Part shown: positions 11,210 through 23,178 of the stretch, one piece after another | How the letters are laid out: the number at the start of each line of letters is the position of its first letter | How positions within the stretch are numbered: the stretch's first letter is position 1 | DNA from: Limonium bicolor | Lineage: Eukaryota > Streptophyta > Magnoliopsida > Caryophyllales > Plumbaginaceae | DNA: 64,000 nucleotides | Direction of reading: 5' to 3' | Assembly: GCA_023374045.1 (NCBI GenBank) | Contig: CM041776.1 | Location: 319,077,925-319,141,924, forward strand | Program-made: the position numbers and the translations under genes | The notes under the pieces: generated by a model | Database searches by the model: none | Told to the model about the DNA's origin: nothing | The model's input: only the letters and a program-made list of their open reading frames with translations

Positions 11210-12810
11210 TTAACTCAATTCCTTCAGGGTGAACCTCATGTTTAGGCTGCGGTGTATAACAGGAATAGTTTCTTGAGAATTATCATCAGATTGAGAAGAT
11301 AAATTGGATGAAGAGCTTGGTGAATTGGTGATAACATTCAGAATAGGTGGTGAGGGTAATCTTGTAGAGTTGGATGTATTTGTAGAGAGTTGCTCAGAGG
11401 GATAAATCGGGAATCTGAGATTAAGATTTGTGTTGGTCTGAGGTGAGTAATTTGAAACAGATTCTGAAACTGAATCAAAAACTGAACTGTTAACCCTTTC
11501 CTTATCAATGAACATATTAAAAGTGGTGATAAAGAGATCAGGTTGTGGTTGGGTGGTGTCAGTAGAGTTTTTTGTAAGGGAAGACAAGCTCATCAAAGAC
11601 AACATGTCTTGAGATATAGATTTTCCTGGAAGGAGCATGATAGCATCTGTAACCCTTGTGCAGCTGACTGTAACCAATAAAGACACATGGTAGGGATCTT
11701 GGTTCAAGCTTATGAGCTGTTTTATTCCTAAGAAAAGGAAACATCTGCATCCAAAGATTTTCAGACATGAATAGTCTGGTTGACTATCAAAAACCTTAAC
11801 AAAAAGAATCTGATTTTTAAGAACAGAAGATGGTAGACGGTTGATCAGGAAGACAGCTGTCATAAAGGCCTCAGTCCTGAATGAAATGGGTAGATTAGAA
11901 TGATATAGTAAGGTTAAACCAGTCTCAACTAAATGACGATGTTTGCGTTCAGCTACACCATTCTGTTCTGGAGTAGAAGGACAGGAAACCTGTTGCATAA
12001 TTCCCAAACTGCTTAATAACCGAACAAAAGAGGCACTTAGAAATTCACCACCGCCATCACACTGAAAAATTTTGATTTTCTTAGAGAATTGACATTCCCC
12101 ATCTTCTGAAATTTAACAAAAGCTTCATAGAAATCAGACTTTTTCTTCAACAGATATAACCAGGTAAACCTACTATGATCATCAATGAAGATTACATAGT
12201 ACCGAAAACCACTGGAAGGAGTTACAGGAGCTGGTCCCCATATATCACATGGACTTTATCAAACAATTCAGAAGCTATTTTATTACTTGAATTGAAGGGC
12301 AATCTACAACTTTTTCCCATTTGGCAACTAGCACAGACGCTGTAATCCTTCTTCCAGGAACTGATACTTATTCCTTTCAGTTGATTCAATATTTGGACTA
12401 TCCTTGAATGAGGATGGCCAAGTCGTGAGTGCCATATGTGAGCATCAGCTTTATTGTTGTAATTGCTACAAAAGCCTCATTCGTTGCCTTTTCAACAGCA
12501 TACAGATCACCATGTCTTTTTCCCTTGATCAACTCCTTGCCTGTCACACGGTCCTTGATACAAAAACCAGAGTCAATGAACTCGACAGTGCAGAAATTAT
12601 CCTTTGTCAGCCTACTCACAGATAGTAAGTTCCTCTTTAAACCAGGCACAACTATACATTTTTCATTTGAACTGAACTGTTTTCACCTTTCAACAGACAT
12701 TCACCAGTTTGTGCAATTTGAAGCCTTGATCCATTGCCGACTACAACAGAATCACAACCTTTGTAAGGTTTAGATTTGAAAGCATACCTGAACTGTTTAC
12801 CATGTGAGTA
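11210..12810 (-). pseudogene. Copia GAG-pre-integrase and integrase
   Basis: A pre-integrase part (12649-12398, MPGLKRNLLSVSRLTKDNF) is followed by HRRLGHP-type and C..C residues and, after stops near 12240-12110, by FQCDGGGEFLSASF and CPSTPEQNGVAERKHRHLVE (12007-11900). The latter two carry the second Asp and the Glu of the DDE active site. The rest, to 11210, is the Ser/Thr/Asn-rich linker between integrase and reverse transcriptase. Several stops and shifts make it non-functional. Confidence 0.85.
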
Positions 12811-12887
12811 GTTGCAGCTGAATCAATGTATAAAGCAGAAGAGTCTTCCTCAGTAGTCATGGTGTTGAAGGCCTTTGAAGATTCTCC

Positions 12888-13812
12888 TCATTTGCTGAAT
12901 ACGAATGATCCCAGCGGTAGAAGCAGGGAGGGCAGTATGTTCGTGCGACCACAAATTTGACAGGGGGACACTCCAGAGTCAGAATTTGACGAATTTCTGC
13001 TTTGAGTATTCGAAGTATCATCACTTCTCTGTCGTTGATAACCACGACCACGGCCAGAATTTCTCCTCCTCTCTACCACGATAGTTATTTCCAGAATTTC
13101 TTCCCGATAACTATTGCCAGATTCTTGATTAACCGTAAACGCCACTTCTTGAACATTTTCTTTTCCTTCATCTTCACCTTCTCTTAGGTCATACACTTCA
13201 ATAGCAGCCACAAATTCTTTGAAAGTAGGATAAGGAGATCGACTCAGCATGATAGAGCGTAAAACTTTATACCTCTTTCCGCATCCATGAGCAAAGGTCA
13301 ACACCTTGTCATCTTCAGAAACTGGATGCTTGATTGCGGACAGACTGTCGCACACCGCTTTGAACTCCTTGATGAAATCTTTGACTGACTTCTCTCCAAG
13401 TTTCAGAGCTCTGAGTTTTTGTTTGAGCTGAAACTCTCTATCTTTTGTTGATTGAAGAAATTCAGTCTGAAGCTCATTCCAAATGCTTTTCGCGGTGGTG
13501 CAGCCTACGATTTGATCGACACAATCTTCGGAATAGTAGCTATAATCCACGCTCTCACCAAAGCGTCTTTCTCCTTCCATTTTGTCAGATCTTCTCCTTC
13601 TGTTTCAGGAGCGTCTTTCTCAATCAGTTCAAGAACTTGAACAGATTCAAGAAGGTTGAGCATTTGCGTTCTCCAGCTTAAGTAGTTGTTCTTTCTCCGC
13701 TTAACTTGATTGTGGAAATTCCAATCAGTTGATACAGATTCGATGCAGATAGAGTGAAGGCAGATCCATTGGAACTCACTCCTTGCGTAACATCAGGTGA
13801 AACGACAGACAT
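12888..13812 (-). pseudogene. Copia gag (nucleocapsid) region
   Basis: A likely start codon is at 13812 (MSVVSPDVTQGVSS...). A shift follows near the NNYLSWRTQ block. The 230-codon open part (13580-12888) has the gag signature: SIWNELQTEFLQSTKDRE, LKQKLRALKLGEKSVKDFI, then a basic Arg/Gly/Gln-rich stretch. At its end the zinc knuckle is damaged: CQICG is present but the following His/Cys ligands are out of frame. In an active element this protein forms the virus-like particle. Confidence 0.8.
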
Positions 13813-13896
13813 GGCAGAAGAAAGATCTACTGGAAACCGACAATGAACTTTAGTGGAGATTTTTGGTGCGGAAGAGCAAATTCATGCTCGATACCA

Positions 13897-14099
13897 TGTA
13901 GAAAAGAGATGAACAGAGGTAGTTTGATGGAGTAGCGGAGACATTAGACAAGTAAAGGAGAGGACAGAAGACGATGAAACATGAATCACTATATTTCAGT
14001 AGTTGTATTTCAGTACATAGCTAGTTGCTTATATAGGAGGTTAATACTAACAACTGTTACAGCTGGCTAACTAACTAATCACACACTATATTATTTATA
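13897..14099 (-). repeat. 5' LTR of the 9.3-14.1 kb copia element
   Basis: A 203-bp LTR. Read in plus orientation it ends TTATTTATA, not TTTACA, so the outermost dinucleotide is mutated, but the GTAAC target duplication directly after it fixes the boundary. The Met-type primer-binding site lies immediately left of 13897. Confidence 0.9.
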
Positions 14100-14104
14100 G
14101 TAAC

Positions 14105-14760
14105 AATGATAATTTTACCATAAGTTTAAGTAAAATTCCTTGCATAGTAGATCGTCTACACGCTATGACAAGCTGTATACATTTCATTAAATGCTCCATT
14201 AATTATTTATCTACATATCTTAAAACTTAGTGTTTATCATAGCACTAAAGTATTTTGAGTTTTTGAAATCTAGAAAAAAGAGTCCACCATGTAAGATGAT
14301 CTCTACCTTGTAATAGTCAGTCAATTGACCCGACTCTTAGTCATCGAGTAACACAAAATAGTATAATTCTTTTCTCCCTACATGCCTTCCTAGTAAGTAC
14401 TTTACTTTACTTTCCTTCATGATCAATAGGATATTTGGAAGGGCTAATACCCTTTCAATGTCTGATAATGGTCATCCTCAATAATATTTTTGACGCATTT
14501 GATGTAATTAGGATAGTTTTGGCCTTTCCTTTCAATAAAAAAGAAAGTTTAGGTCTAAACACTATAATTTTTATTTGTTGCATGGTGGAGAGATTTTTTT
14601 TTAAATAATGGTAATGATATATAAATATAGGAAATTTTACAATTAGCTAGGTTGATATATAAACAAAGATATATAGGGGAATATAAAAAGTACACGCGAA
14701 ATCACCAGTAAAACAAAAGGTGTAATGAGTCTACCTACAATGCTAACAAGGAGAATAAAC
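14105..14760. other. Intergenic, AT-rich
   Basis: I see no gene, structured RNA or transposon termini. This is the original right flank of the copia insertion. Confidence 0.5.
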
Positions 14761-15205
14761 TAGGGGTGACAAACGGGTTCGTGGATCATGACGGGTTGGT
14801 TCGAGCCAACCCAGTAATGAATGGTGTTCAAATATGAACTCAAACTTGTATATATTAACTCAAACCTAATCCGCTTAATCTATTAATCATATATGAGAAA
14901 ATAATTTGCTTAATTAATATTACTTTTTATAATACTACTTACTTTAATATTTGTATATCCTATTAATATTAAAATTTTATAAAAACAATATTTAATCTAT
15001 ACTTTATAAATATATATTTATTTAATATAAAATACTTAATCGGGTTAGAAATTACACACATACTTAACCCAAACCGAACATGATTTAAACGGACCGTGTC
15101 TGAGTTGACCCGTTTATTTAATCATGTCAAATTTGAAACCCAACCTGTAAACTTTGTATCAGGTTCGTATTGATCAAACGGGTCGTATTGAAATTTTGAC
15201 CACTA
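14761..15205. mobile_element. hAT-like MITE, 445 bp
   Basis: The left terminus TAGGGGTGACAAACGGG and the right terminus (reverse complement TAGTGGTCAAAATTTC) form imperfect terminal inverted repeats. Subterminal inverted copies of CGGGTCGTATTGA / CGGGTTGGTTCGAG follow. Flanking 8-mers GAATAAAC (14753-14760) and GAAAAAAC (15206-15213) match at 7 of 8 positions, as expected for an 8-bp hAT target duplication. There is no coding capacity. Confidence 0.75.
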
Positions 15206-16567
15206 GAAAAAACCATATTAAGTAGAAAGAACATGCTCCATCAAGAGGTGGTCCAGAGTAACTGCCTTCAACTTCTGCCCAATAGCATACTACTTAATAT
15301 CGTCATAATTTTTGAAGGGATTCTGACTTGGCTGGACATAGCACGCTTGGGTGGTGCTTAATCCAGAAGACGATCTCACTTAGTCAGAGGGCTACTTCAT
15401 CCTGCGGTATCGCAATATCCAATCTATGGAGATGTGAAGACCACTGGGGTGGAGAGATGTTAGTCGGATCACCATCTTCCTGAAAATGAAATTAGGGCGC
15501 GCTGAACCAATGACATACTAATTTGCTTTATGGTTACTTACATATGGTTTTCATTAATTACTTGTGCTGAATTGATATTTACCTGAAGTTTTAACTTGAT
15601 TGAAATGACAAGAGTTAGGAAGTCGTTTCGTTATTGATTCTGTCTGTCTGATATTAGGTGCCATAAGCAGCTAGCAGATTCGGACAGAAATCATCCCTAC
15701 CCTTTCTTCGTGGCCCACCCCTTTAATTCTTCGGCCTTGCAACACTGTCAAATTAAACAATCACTTACGTATTTCCCGATTAGGAACAAAACAAGAAATT
15801 AGTTTCTACTGCTTAATACAATACTGTTAATCATCCTGCAGCATCACCATCAGCTATTCTTATATAGAGATTTATCTTTTTTATGAACGGGATATATCTT
15901 GCTTTATTAGGAAAAGAAGAAGAAAACCCATTAGAGCCATGTTTTTATTGAGGCCTACACCACTCCCTTGTATTTATTAACTTTTTCTCCTATATTTCTA
16001 ATCAATCATCTTGTTCATCTCTTTTGGTACCTCTCCCACCAAGCCCCTTTATCACCCTGCTACTTTTTTTTTTTTTTTTGTTAGAGAAAAGGAGGACGTT
16101 AACACCATTATAAAAAGAAAAGAACCAAAAAAAAAAAAAGTAAGAAGGAGAAACACTTTGGTAGATCTGGGTGAACAGTGAATACCAGCCAGATGTTTGT
16201 ATAAGTAAAGCGTATAGAGATGCAGTAGCTGCTGCTGCTGCTGCTCTTTCTCTCTCGCATAGCAGAGTCCCCCACACAATAACTGTAGATACATCGCCCG
16301 TGTTGAAAGCAATAAAACCCTTCTTTTGTTTTTCACAAGTGGGCTACCCTCTCCCTCTCTCCATCCATTTTCATCATCTTCTCTATTAATTTTGGTTGTC
16401 TTCTTTCCTTTTTCTTTCTATCATCTCTCCCCATCCCAATTTTGGCTTCTGGGTTTTCTCTATTCAAGGGGAAGATAAAAGTGAGGGAAGGAATAGAGTG
16501 CAGAAAACAAAATTGAGTATTCAAATACACATATATATATATATATATCAGTAAGGAAAAAGGAGAG
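15206..16567 (+). promoter_or_regulatory. Upstream region and 5' UTR of the YABBY gene
   Basis: No ORF of note is present. Approaching the start codon the sequence becomes pyrimidine-rich (16320-16460), with a (GCT)n/(CT)n run at 16208-16240, homopolymers at 16067-16079 and 16125-16138, and a (TA)n run at 16530-16550, about 20 bp before the start codon. These are typical of plant promoters and 5' UTRs. The transcription start cannot be fixed from sequence alone. Confidence 0.45.
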
Positions 16568-19500
16568 ATGTCAAGCTGTGTGGATGTTTCGTCGGAGCAG
16601 CTGTGCTATATTCCTTGCAATTTTTGCAACATCGTGCTCGCGGTTTGTATATACCAGGCGGATGTGGATTCTTAATTTCTTTTTACCCCTTTTGGATTCA
16701 ATCTCTCGAACCCTTTCTTATGCTAGCTAGCTCATCATGGTGATCTGTTGTTTGATTTTAAACAAACCATCTTTCTGGAAGTCTATCAGGTGACTAATAA
16801 TTTCCAAAATAAGAAGAAGAAGAAAGAAGATGGGGGATGTAAGGAAAGGAGGGATTTATATATAGAACAATTGATGCTGATCTAAAATTATCAAGCTTTA
16901 CCGCTTCTGAATTTGGAAAAGGGCCGTGATACCATTCTGGATTTTATTATACATTATTTTGATTTGATTTCTTGATGTTTGAACCAACAGAAACAGTCAT
17001 GTCAACATCGTCACTGCAAGCCTTCCTGGAGCAGTAGCTCCGTCTTCTATCTTTTTCTTTATCTTGGTTCAGTCACTATTTGATCTCTCTTTCACCAGTC
17101 AATTCCCTATACTATATATTATAATACAGGCACAGCAGTATTTGTTTAAAAAAAAAAAAAAGTCGTACCCCTAATAAGCTGCTTTGCTGCTTAAAGTAGA
17201 GAGATACAGAAACACACACGACATATTGGCACGCAGATTCATCACAGAAAGGGAGTGATCACTGATCAGTCATTCCGTATCTATATCCTCTCTGATCCCT
17301 CCGGATTTATATCTTCTTTCCCACCTCAAACAAGTGGGGAACAATTTCAAGTCTGATAAACCAAACTCATATTTCAAGAGAGAAAAAAGGTTGTTTTCAT
17401 ACTTACTTGAGAGAGAGTTGGAACCAAGCAAGCTAAGCGCGCTGAAAAAATGGGTGACTACTCACTTTCAAGCGAAAAGGAAATAAAATTCATCACGTGT
17501 AGTTAGCGTCTCTAATGGTGAATATATATTTTAGGGTTCTCAGAAGAAAGTAGTTTTTTCATAGAATATAAAATGTCAATTCTAATTAGATCCGAACTAG
17601 TGATGGTTCCTCTTTCTTCGTTTCTGTTGTCTCTTCTCCTTTCGTCCACCCACACACTCAAGTTTTTTTTATCAGATCCTTCTCTTCCACTTTGTCGATC
17701 AACTGAATAATCTTGAAATTAACGAAATTGGTTTTCAAATATGCCCTAATTAGTTAGCGGTCTCTAATTTTGCCCTAATCACATTTACATAAAACTTAAG
17801 AGCAGTCTGTATTCTCTTCAGGTAGCTAGAAGGGTAATCTACACACACCACACCTATATATATATATACAGATGTTTCAGAGCTAGCATTTGTTTGTTTG
17901 TTTGTTTGTATTTTCATGTTGTTTCATTCTCTTCTACCTGGGGGCTATACAGTAATGAATATTCATTTAATAGTGAAGTACTGGGATGCAATTTTCAGGT
18001 GAGTGTTCCATGCAGCAGCTTGTTCGACATTGTGACAGTGAGATGCGGCCATTGTGCTAACCTCTGGTCTGTAAACATGGCAGCTTCTGCCTTCCACTCT
18101 TTCTCCCCTTCATCTTGCAGCAGCAGCAGCAGCACCCCCCCCCCGCAGCAACAGCTGCCGCATCCGCATCAGGTATAATAATATAACCACACAACACATT
18201 CTAGGGTTTTTCTTGAAGCTAAATTAATACTCAGATCATAATGCTACAGTAAAATTACCCTATATTACCTCTTCTCATATGCAAGCCAGCCGCCATTATA
18301 AAACCATCCACAAGTATCTCTGAATCAAAACCCAGAAACGGAAAGAAAAACATGGCTTAATTTATTAATTGTAGGGAATACTGAACAGCTGGGTTGCTAT
18401 ATCTATATGGGTCAGGTCAGGTCAGGTCAGGAGGGCTTTTCTTCAGAACACATATCATCCAATCCTAGCCCATGTCTTTAGCTCTATTTTCTCTGTGAGA
18501 CCAGGTTTACTGGCATGTGTTTTGTTTTTCTAGGGATTTGTGGGTTGATTTGATTTGATTGATATGTAAGTTTAGGGATTTGTAAAGAAACTAGTACTAT
18601 CATTTTATTAACACCTGTCTCATTAATTTCAATAAAATGAAAAAAACACCTGGAAGAAAACCAGTCTTTCAACTGGCTGGCATATTGTCCTCGAATGCCC
18701 GGAACCCAGAGAGAAGAAAGTACGGACAAATTAAGTACTACTACTGTATGTATATCATATCAATATCATGTCATGTCTACAAATAATCGACCGTAAATCC
18801 GTACTACTAAAATTCCTGGCTTTTTGATCTGGCTTGTTTTCTGTATCTGTCTGCGTGTATTCTGCTTTTCCCTCCCCATCTTTTCTCCTCACATGCTTCT
18901 TATTACCATCATCGGATTTATTAAGGCAGTTTTATACTATATAATAAAGTAGTAGTATTTAAAAGACTGTTTACTCACCTGGATCAGTTATCCACCTCCG
19001 TCAACCCGAGCCACCACATGAGGATGGAGAATGCAAATCTGGGTTCAAGATACTATGGAAACAAAGCAGTGGGAGGAACGATGCGGCCTGCGCCGGGTAC
19101 TAGCTCTAGCAGTGACCATTCTGTGAGTGAAAGGGTTGTCAATCGACGTGAGTTAATTAATTAACTCTTTGAAATTCCTTTTCCCTATTAAACAATATAT
19201 ATTATAAGCACTGCTATGTTCGTACTCACTCGTCCTTTGTTACAGCTCCTGAAAAGAGGCAGCGAGTGCCTTCTGCATACAATCAGTTCATAAAGTAAGT
19301 GGATGCATTTTCAGCAATCTACATTTAAACGACCATAGTTCCTTTATGTGTGTATAAATATTTCTGTTTTCACTGTTTGTCTATTCCAGTACTGCTTTCT
19401 TTTGATTAAAAAGTCATGAACATTGAACAACTAATGTTAAAATTTTGGGAATTCATGATGCAGGGAAGAGATTCAAAGGATTAAAGCTAATAATCCTGAT

Positions 19501-20011
19501 ATCAGCCATAGAGAGGCATTCAGCACTGCTGCAAAAAATGTCAGTTCACTACTTAATTGTTTACTATTCAATCTAACTAGCTAGCTATAAGGAATACAAT
19601 TCTAATATATTTATGTTTTCTATTTGCCGTGATTTTATATCTCGTTTGAAAAGTGGGCTCATTTCCCACATATTCACTTTGGATTGATGCTGGACAACAA
19701 CAATCAAGCTAAACATAGTGAGGCAAGTTTCTATCAAACCATTTCCTTTAGTTTTCAATTCTTTATCACATTTTGAAGATATGTTACTCTGTTTAACTTT
19801 GTCCTTGAATATGCATGTGATAAAGTCCAATTTGATCAATATATATAGCTAATGCACACCCACTTCACATAATAAGTTTTAACACTACAATATGTTTCTT
19901 TCTAGGTTCAAGTTATCTAGCTATTACACTTGTTGTTTTTTCTTGTGATGCATGCTAAGATGTTTTGTCCTTATTCCTTCTTTTCAGGCAAGGACCGCTC
20001 TCCTTAACTGA
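16568..20011 (+). CDS. YAB5: YABBY transcription factor, YABBY5-like (7 exons, 208 aa)
   Basis: Exons: 16568-16642, 17999-18172, 18988-19147, 19246-19294, 19464-19539, 19654-19722, 19988-20011 (627 nt with stop; all phases join). The protein starts [22 protein letters not shown]2C2 zinc finger uses Cys17/Cys20 and Cys41/Cys44 with [19 protein letters not shown] between. A Ser/Pro/Gln-rich linker follows (residues 58-83). The YABBY domain (about 134-189, HMG-like, DNA binding) includes [20 protein letters not shown] and [38 protein letters not shown] plus YNQFIKEEI point to YABBY5 and not FIL/YAB3, YAB2, CRC or INO. The family gives abaxial identity and laminar growth to leaf-like organs and acts in the nucleus. 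Intron 6 seems to use a GC donor (GAG|GCAAGT at 19723). The C-terminus ARTALLN resembles the SRAALLN tail of YAB5 proteins. Confidence 0.93.
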
Positions 20012-20359
20012 GGCTCTCTCACTACATATCCTACTCAATCATACCATATTGCAATCTTACTGTTCAGGGTGATCAATCAAGCCATAAGTTACAACTGTGA
20101 TCACGCTCAACTTACATAAAACTATGTAATAATTATGTTTAGATACTCTTCTTGATTCAAATATTCCACCATGAACTGTGAGCTCTATGAGAAAATTCAC
20201 CGTGATTAGAGATAATCGTAATGCTATCTATGTTTGTAATATCATCTGTACTTTTCATCAATTTGGCTCATTTTGTATAAGTTATGAGTCTTGCTTCCCC
20301 ATATCATGGGTGCGAAACAAGTGTTCATTAGTGAGCTCCCGCGTTCGATAACCTTGGAC
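20012..20359 (+). other. 3' UTR and downstream flank of the YABBY gene
   Basis: No ORF is present. T-rich and A-rich stretches with AATAAT-like elements (about 20128) suit a plant polyadenylation region. The LINE inserted at 20376 sits about 365 bp after the stop codon, in or just beyond the 3' UTR. Confidence 0.4.
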
Positions 20360-20375
20360 AAATACTAAAGAAAAT

Positions 20376-21831
20376 GTGATATTTTGTACCTTATTGTCTC
20401 TTATTTCAGCGAGAGGGCCTGGCGACTCTTTGTCTTCTCTAGGCTTCTGAGAGCACAAGTCTGGCAATACATCCAAGACTCGCCTAGGAAACACAAATGT
20501 TGATAATTATGTTTTACATGTAGCGTGTAAAATGCCCCTAATCTAGAACATTCTGGAGTATGATGGGGATAGTAGCCGATTTTTTTTTTTAGGGGGGGGG
20601 GGTAGGGGTCATGAGGATTTAAGGCTTGATTGATATTTACAAGCCAGTTCTTCGGTGTATCTCAATTACCATTGAGGGAACTGCTTTGATTTTACGACTC
20701 ACTTATGATAAAATGCCCCAATCTGTTTCGGACTGTTCTTATACACATTCAAGTAATGTTTGGACTAAAGAACATTACAATGGAGTTCTTCCCTGCGGGC
20801 GGTGGTTACGGGCGTCGGGCCTTCGATCTAGGCGCAAAGTAGCCAATGATGATGGGAGTGAGATATGGAAAGTTTCAAGTGAAATGAATAAGAAGCCCGA
20901 CTTTGCAGATACTACTCCATCGTCAAAGGATCAGAAGGGTAATGGTGCTAAAAAATGCATGTTATAGTTTCTCTAACGACTTCAAAGGATGAACCTGCGC
21001 TGAGGCCTGGAGCTTCAGATGAAGATGCATATTTAGAGGAATGTTTATCTTTGGGTCGAGACAGTAATGGTCAAACAGGCTCAAAGAAGCAGGTTGTGAC
21101 ATCTTCCATTAGCCTCAAAGTTTACTCTCGGGCCAATGACAGAGGAATCAGAGGAGATGCAGATTTAGTGGATTATTCGGTGCTGTTGCAATGGGAGAAC
21201 TATAGGAAGCAGGTGGTAGGAAGAAACAAATCCTTGATAGGGTCCTTAATGATAGTACTCTAAGGGACGTTTGGCCACATTATAAGGGACGTTCTAATGT
21301 CAAGAAGAGGAAGCTTTCAAATCCCGTCAAGATCCTTCCCTGCTCGTTGACCTTGTCATTTGTGAGAAATTCCTTGAGTGTGTGAAGGTACACCTTTCAA
21401 AGAGGAGTCTCCTAGCTTGGCTAGGTGCTGTCCAGAAAATGAGGCAAAGGCTGTTTGGCCGCAAGGGTTGGCATGGACCATATGCGGTCGTGATCTCTTT
21501 TTCAAAACCTATTGTGTTGGTTTTCTTAGTTTGTGTCTTTTAAGGTTATGTTTTGGCTTTGAATCTTATATGTGCATAATTGGTTGTCCTCATAGAGAAC
21601 GGTATGTAGTAGGCAACCTTTTCAGCGCTTGTATTATGTTGTCTGTGTTTGTTAATGAAGATGGCGAACTGAGAAAGCTTTGGAAACGTTGGACAATCGG
21701 TAGTACATTTTCAACGTGCTATGTGTTTGGGTCCGTTGAAGTGCCAGTGTAATCAATATGAGCTGCCCATGTATGTTGATTGTTGTTATCAGTGTCCGTA
21801 CTTAATTCTAATACAGTCGTGTTTATGAAAA
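20376..21831 (+). mobile_element. LINE insertion, 5' and internally reduced, 16-bp target duplication
   Basis: The 16-mer AAATACTAAAGAAAAT occurs at 20360-20375 and again at 21832-21847. The right copy is preceded by an A-run (21828-21831 and beyond), the poly(A) end of a plus-strand insertion. The interior (1456 bp) contains only the C-terminal half of a LINE ORF1 and 3' UTR-like sequence. No endonuclease or reverse transcriptase is present, so ORF2 is deleted. Confidence 0.8.
20626..21263 (+). pseudogene. LINE ORF1 C-terminal part (CCHC zinc knuckle region)
   Basis: The first 113-codon frame reads IDIYKPVLRCISITIEGTA, then LRLTYDKMPQ, where plant LINE ORF1 has its CCHC_4 zinc knuckle, then EHYNGVLPCGRWLRASGL, equivalent to the YGxWLRA hallmark that follows the knuckle. 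The knuckle cysteines are mostly lost. A stop at 20965-20967 and a shift lead to a second frame (20955-21263), a Ser/Asp/Arg-rich linker. A further open piece at 21378-21752 has no family match I can name. Confidence 0.6.
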
Positions 21832-21847
21832 AAATACTAAAGAAAAT

Positions 21848-23178
21848 ATCAAGCTTTGACTCGTATACCTTGTTATTGAACATGTTTCATAATAATTTAT
21901 ATCTATATCTTGTTTGCAAATATAGTAACTAGTTTTTTTGCCTGTTTCTCTTTCGTTTCCATGTTAGGATGTTGGGTTGTCGATCACTTGTACTTGCACA
22001 CTATGCTATCTTAGTAGAATTGTAATGTTTGTTTTTCAAAAATAAATCACTGTTACATTCTAGATAGACACCAAATTATTGCTGCAAAGTGGGACACTTG
22101 CTATGTTGCATGCTTACCTGACATGTCTTTTTTATTAAACAACAGGGAGATTCATAGTCAACAACATATGACACTCTCTAACTTTCTAAACAGCCTTAGT
22201 TGATTTTTTTTTCTATTTCAAGTATGGAAGACTCATTAATTATGCGACGTGTGTGTCTCCACGTTGTATGACTTCTAGATCAAATGCACAAGTAAGTCAT
22301 GGTGAATTAGTCATGATACTACAAATGATGGATCATCTCAATATGTTAATTTCACCTTCAAGTTTGTAATCTGGATGAAATTCAATTCCTTTATGTCTAA
22401 CATGATTCAGAACCAGATTCTTTGGAATAATTTCTTGGTGGCTGTCAATTCTGCTCTAGGCGGGAGTCCTCTCGTCTTTCTTCTTTCCGACAAGGGTGAT
22501 GTTCAACCTTCCGCAACTTGTTTCCTCTCAATTCACGGTCATTAGCTTTTTGGGAAATTGGACTTAATCTCCGTTCCGCCTCCACACACCATCTTTCGCC
22601 GCTCACATCCCTCCAACCTCTGCATATTCCACTAACTTATTTTCTCTACTAGTTTTCACATCACTTGCATGTAATCATTCTCTTTGTAAATTTCACTATC
22701 GCCCATCCTCTTTTGCATGAAGCCCATCATGGCCAGGCTCATAATTCCTTCGCCCTTACATATCCTCAAGCTCTATTTATATATCTTTTTCGGTTTCACC
22801 TTTTCCACGCCACTGTTTGCTAGCACAATCACATCCTACTATCCCAACCCTCAACTACCCTTTGTAATCCTGTGAAAATGCCTCTCAGGATGGTGGTTCC
22901 TTCGTCAATTTGACCAGTGTCTTCTAGCATGGTTCTTCCCTTCACTAGATGCTTCGTCTAGCACCCTTATCACCACCTTTCGCAACAAATGGAATGATCT
23001 GAGAAAGTTTAGTTTGAATCCACTGAGGTACTTAATTGCTCTCCCTCAAAGCAGCAGATTATGATATTCCTTCAAAAAGCGTGTCTTCTAGTGGGTATCG
23101 TTTTGGGTTAGAATTTACAGCGTCCTTCGAGTCCATCGTAAATTCCCCTTTGCCGCCACATTCCAATTTGGAACCTCT
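21848..23178. other. Intergenic; faint copia gag-like fragment
   Basis: No intact gene is present. Around 22890-23030 one + strand frame gives QFDQCLLAWFFPSLDASSSTLITTF, which faintly resembles the QCLLAWI helix of copia gag proteins, but nothing around it supports an element. The rest shows no structure I recognise. Confidence 0.25.

Larger units (their letters stand above)
9339..14099 (-). mobile_element. Full-length Ty1/copia LTR retrotransposon
   Basis: Two direct LTRs (9339-9545 and 13897-14099) enclose a minus-strand copia gag-pol in the order gag, integrase, reverse transcriptase, RNase H. Five-base target duplications GTAAC lie at 9334-9338 and 14100-14104. The primer-binding site next to the 5' LTR (plus coordinates 13885-13896, minus strand TGGTATCGAGC) resembles the initiator-Met tRNA site TGGTATCAGAGC. 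The polypurine tract is GCGGGAGGA on the minus strand, next to 9545. The element sits 17 bp from the right target duplication of the LINE. Its polyprotein is interrupted by frameshifts. Confidence 0.92.

Noticed and set aside
15230..15480. Possible coding fragment on the minus strand (open for short runs)
   Set aside because: Frames break repeatedly and I could not match any family; treated as intergenic.
16002..16336. Two overlapping minus-strand ORFs upstream of YABBY (Gln/Ala and Phe-rich)
   Set aside because: They translate microsatellites and homopolymers in the promoter/5' UTR; no domain, no splice context.
20376..21831. Host genes from the 113-, 102- and 124-codon ORFs
   Set aside because: They sit inside a LINE insertion defined by target duplication and poly(A); the first has LINE ORF1 hallmarks.
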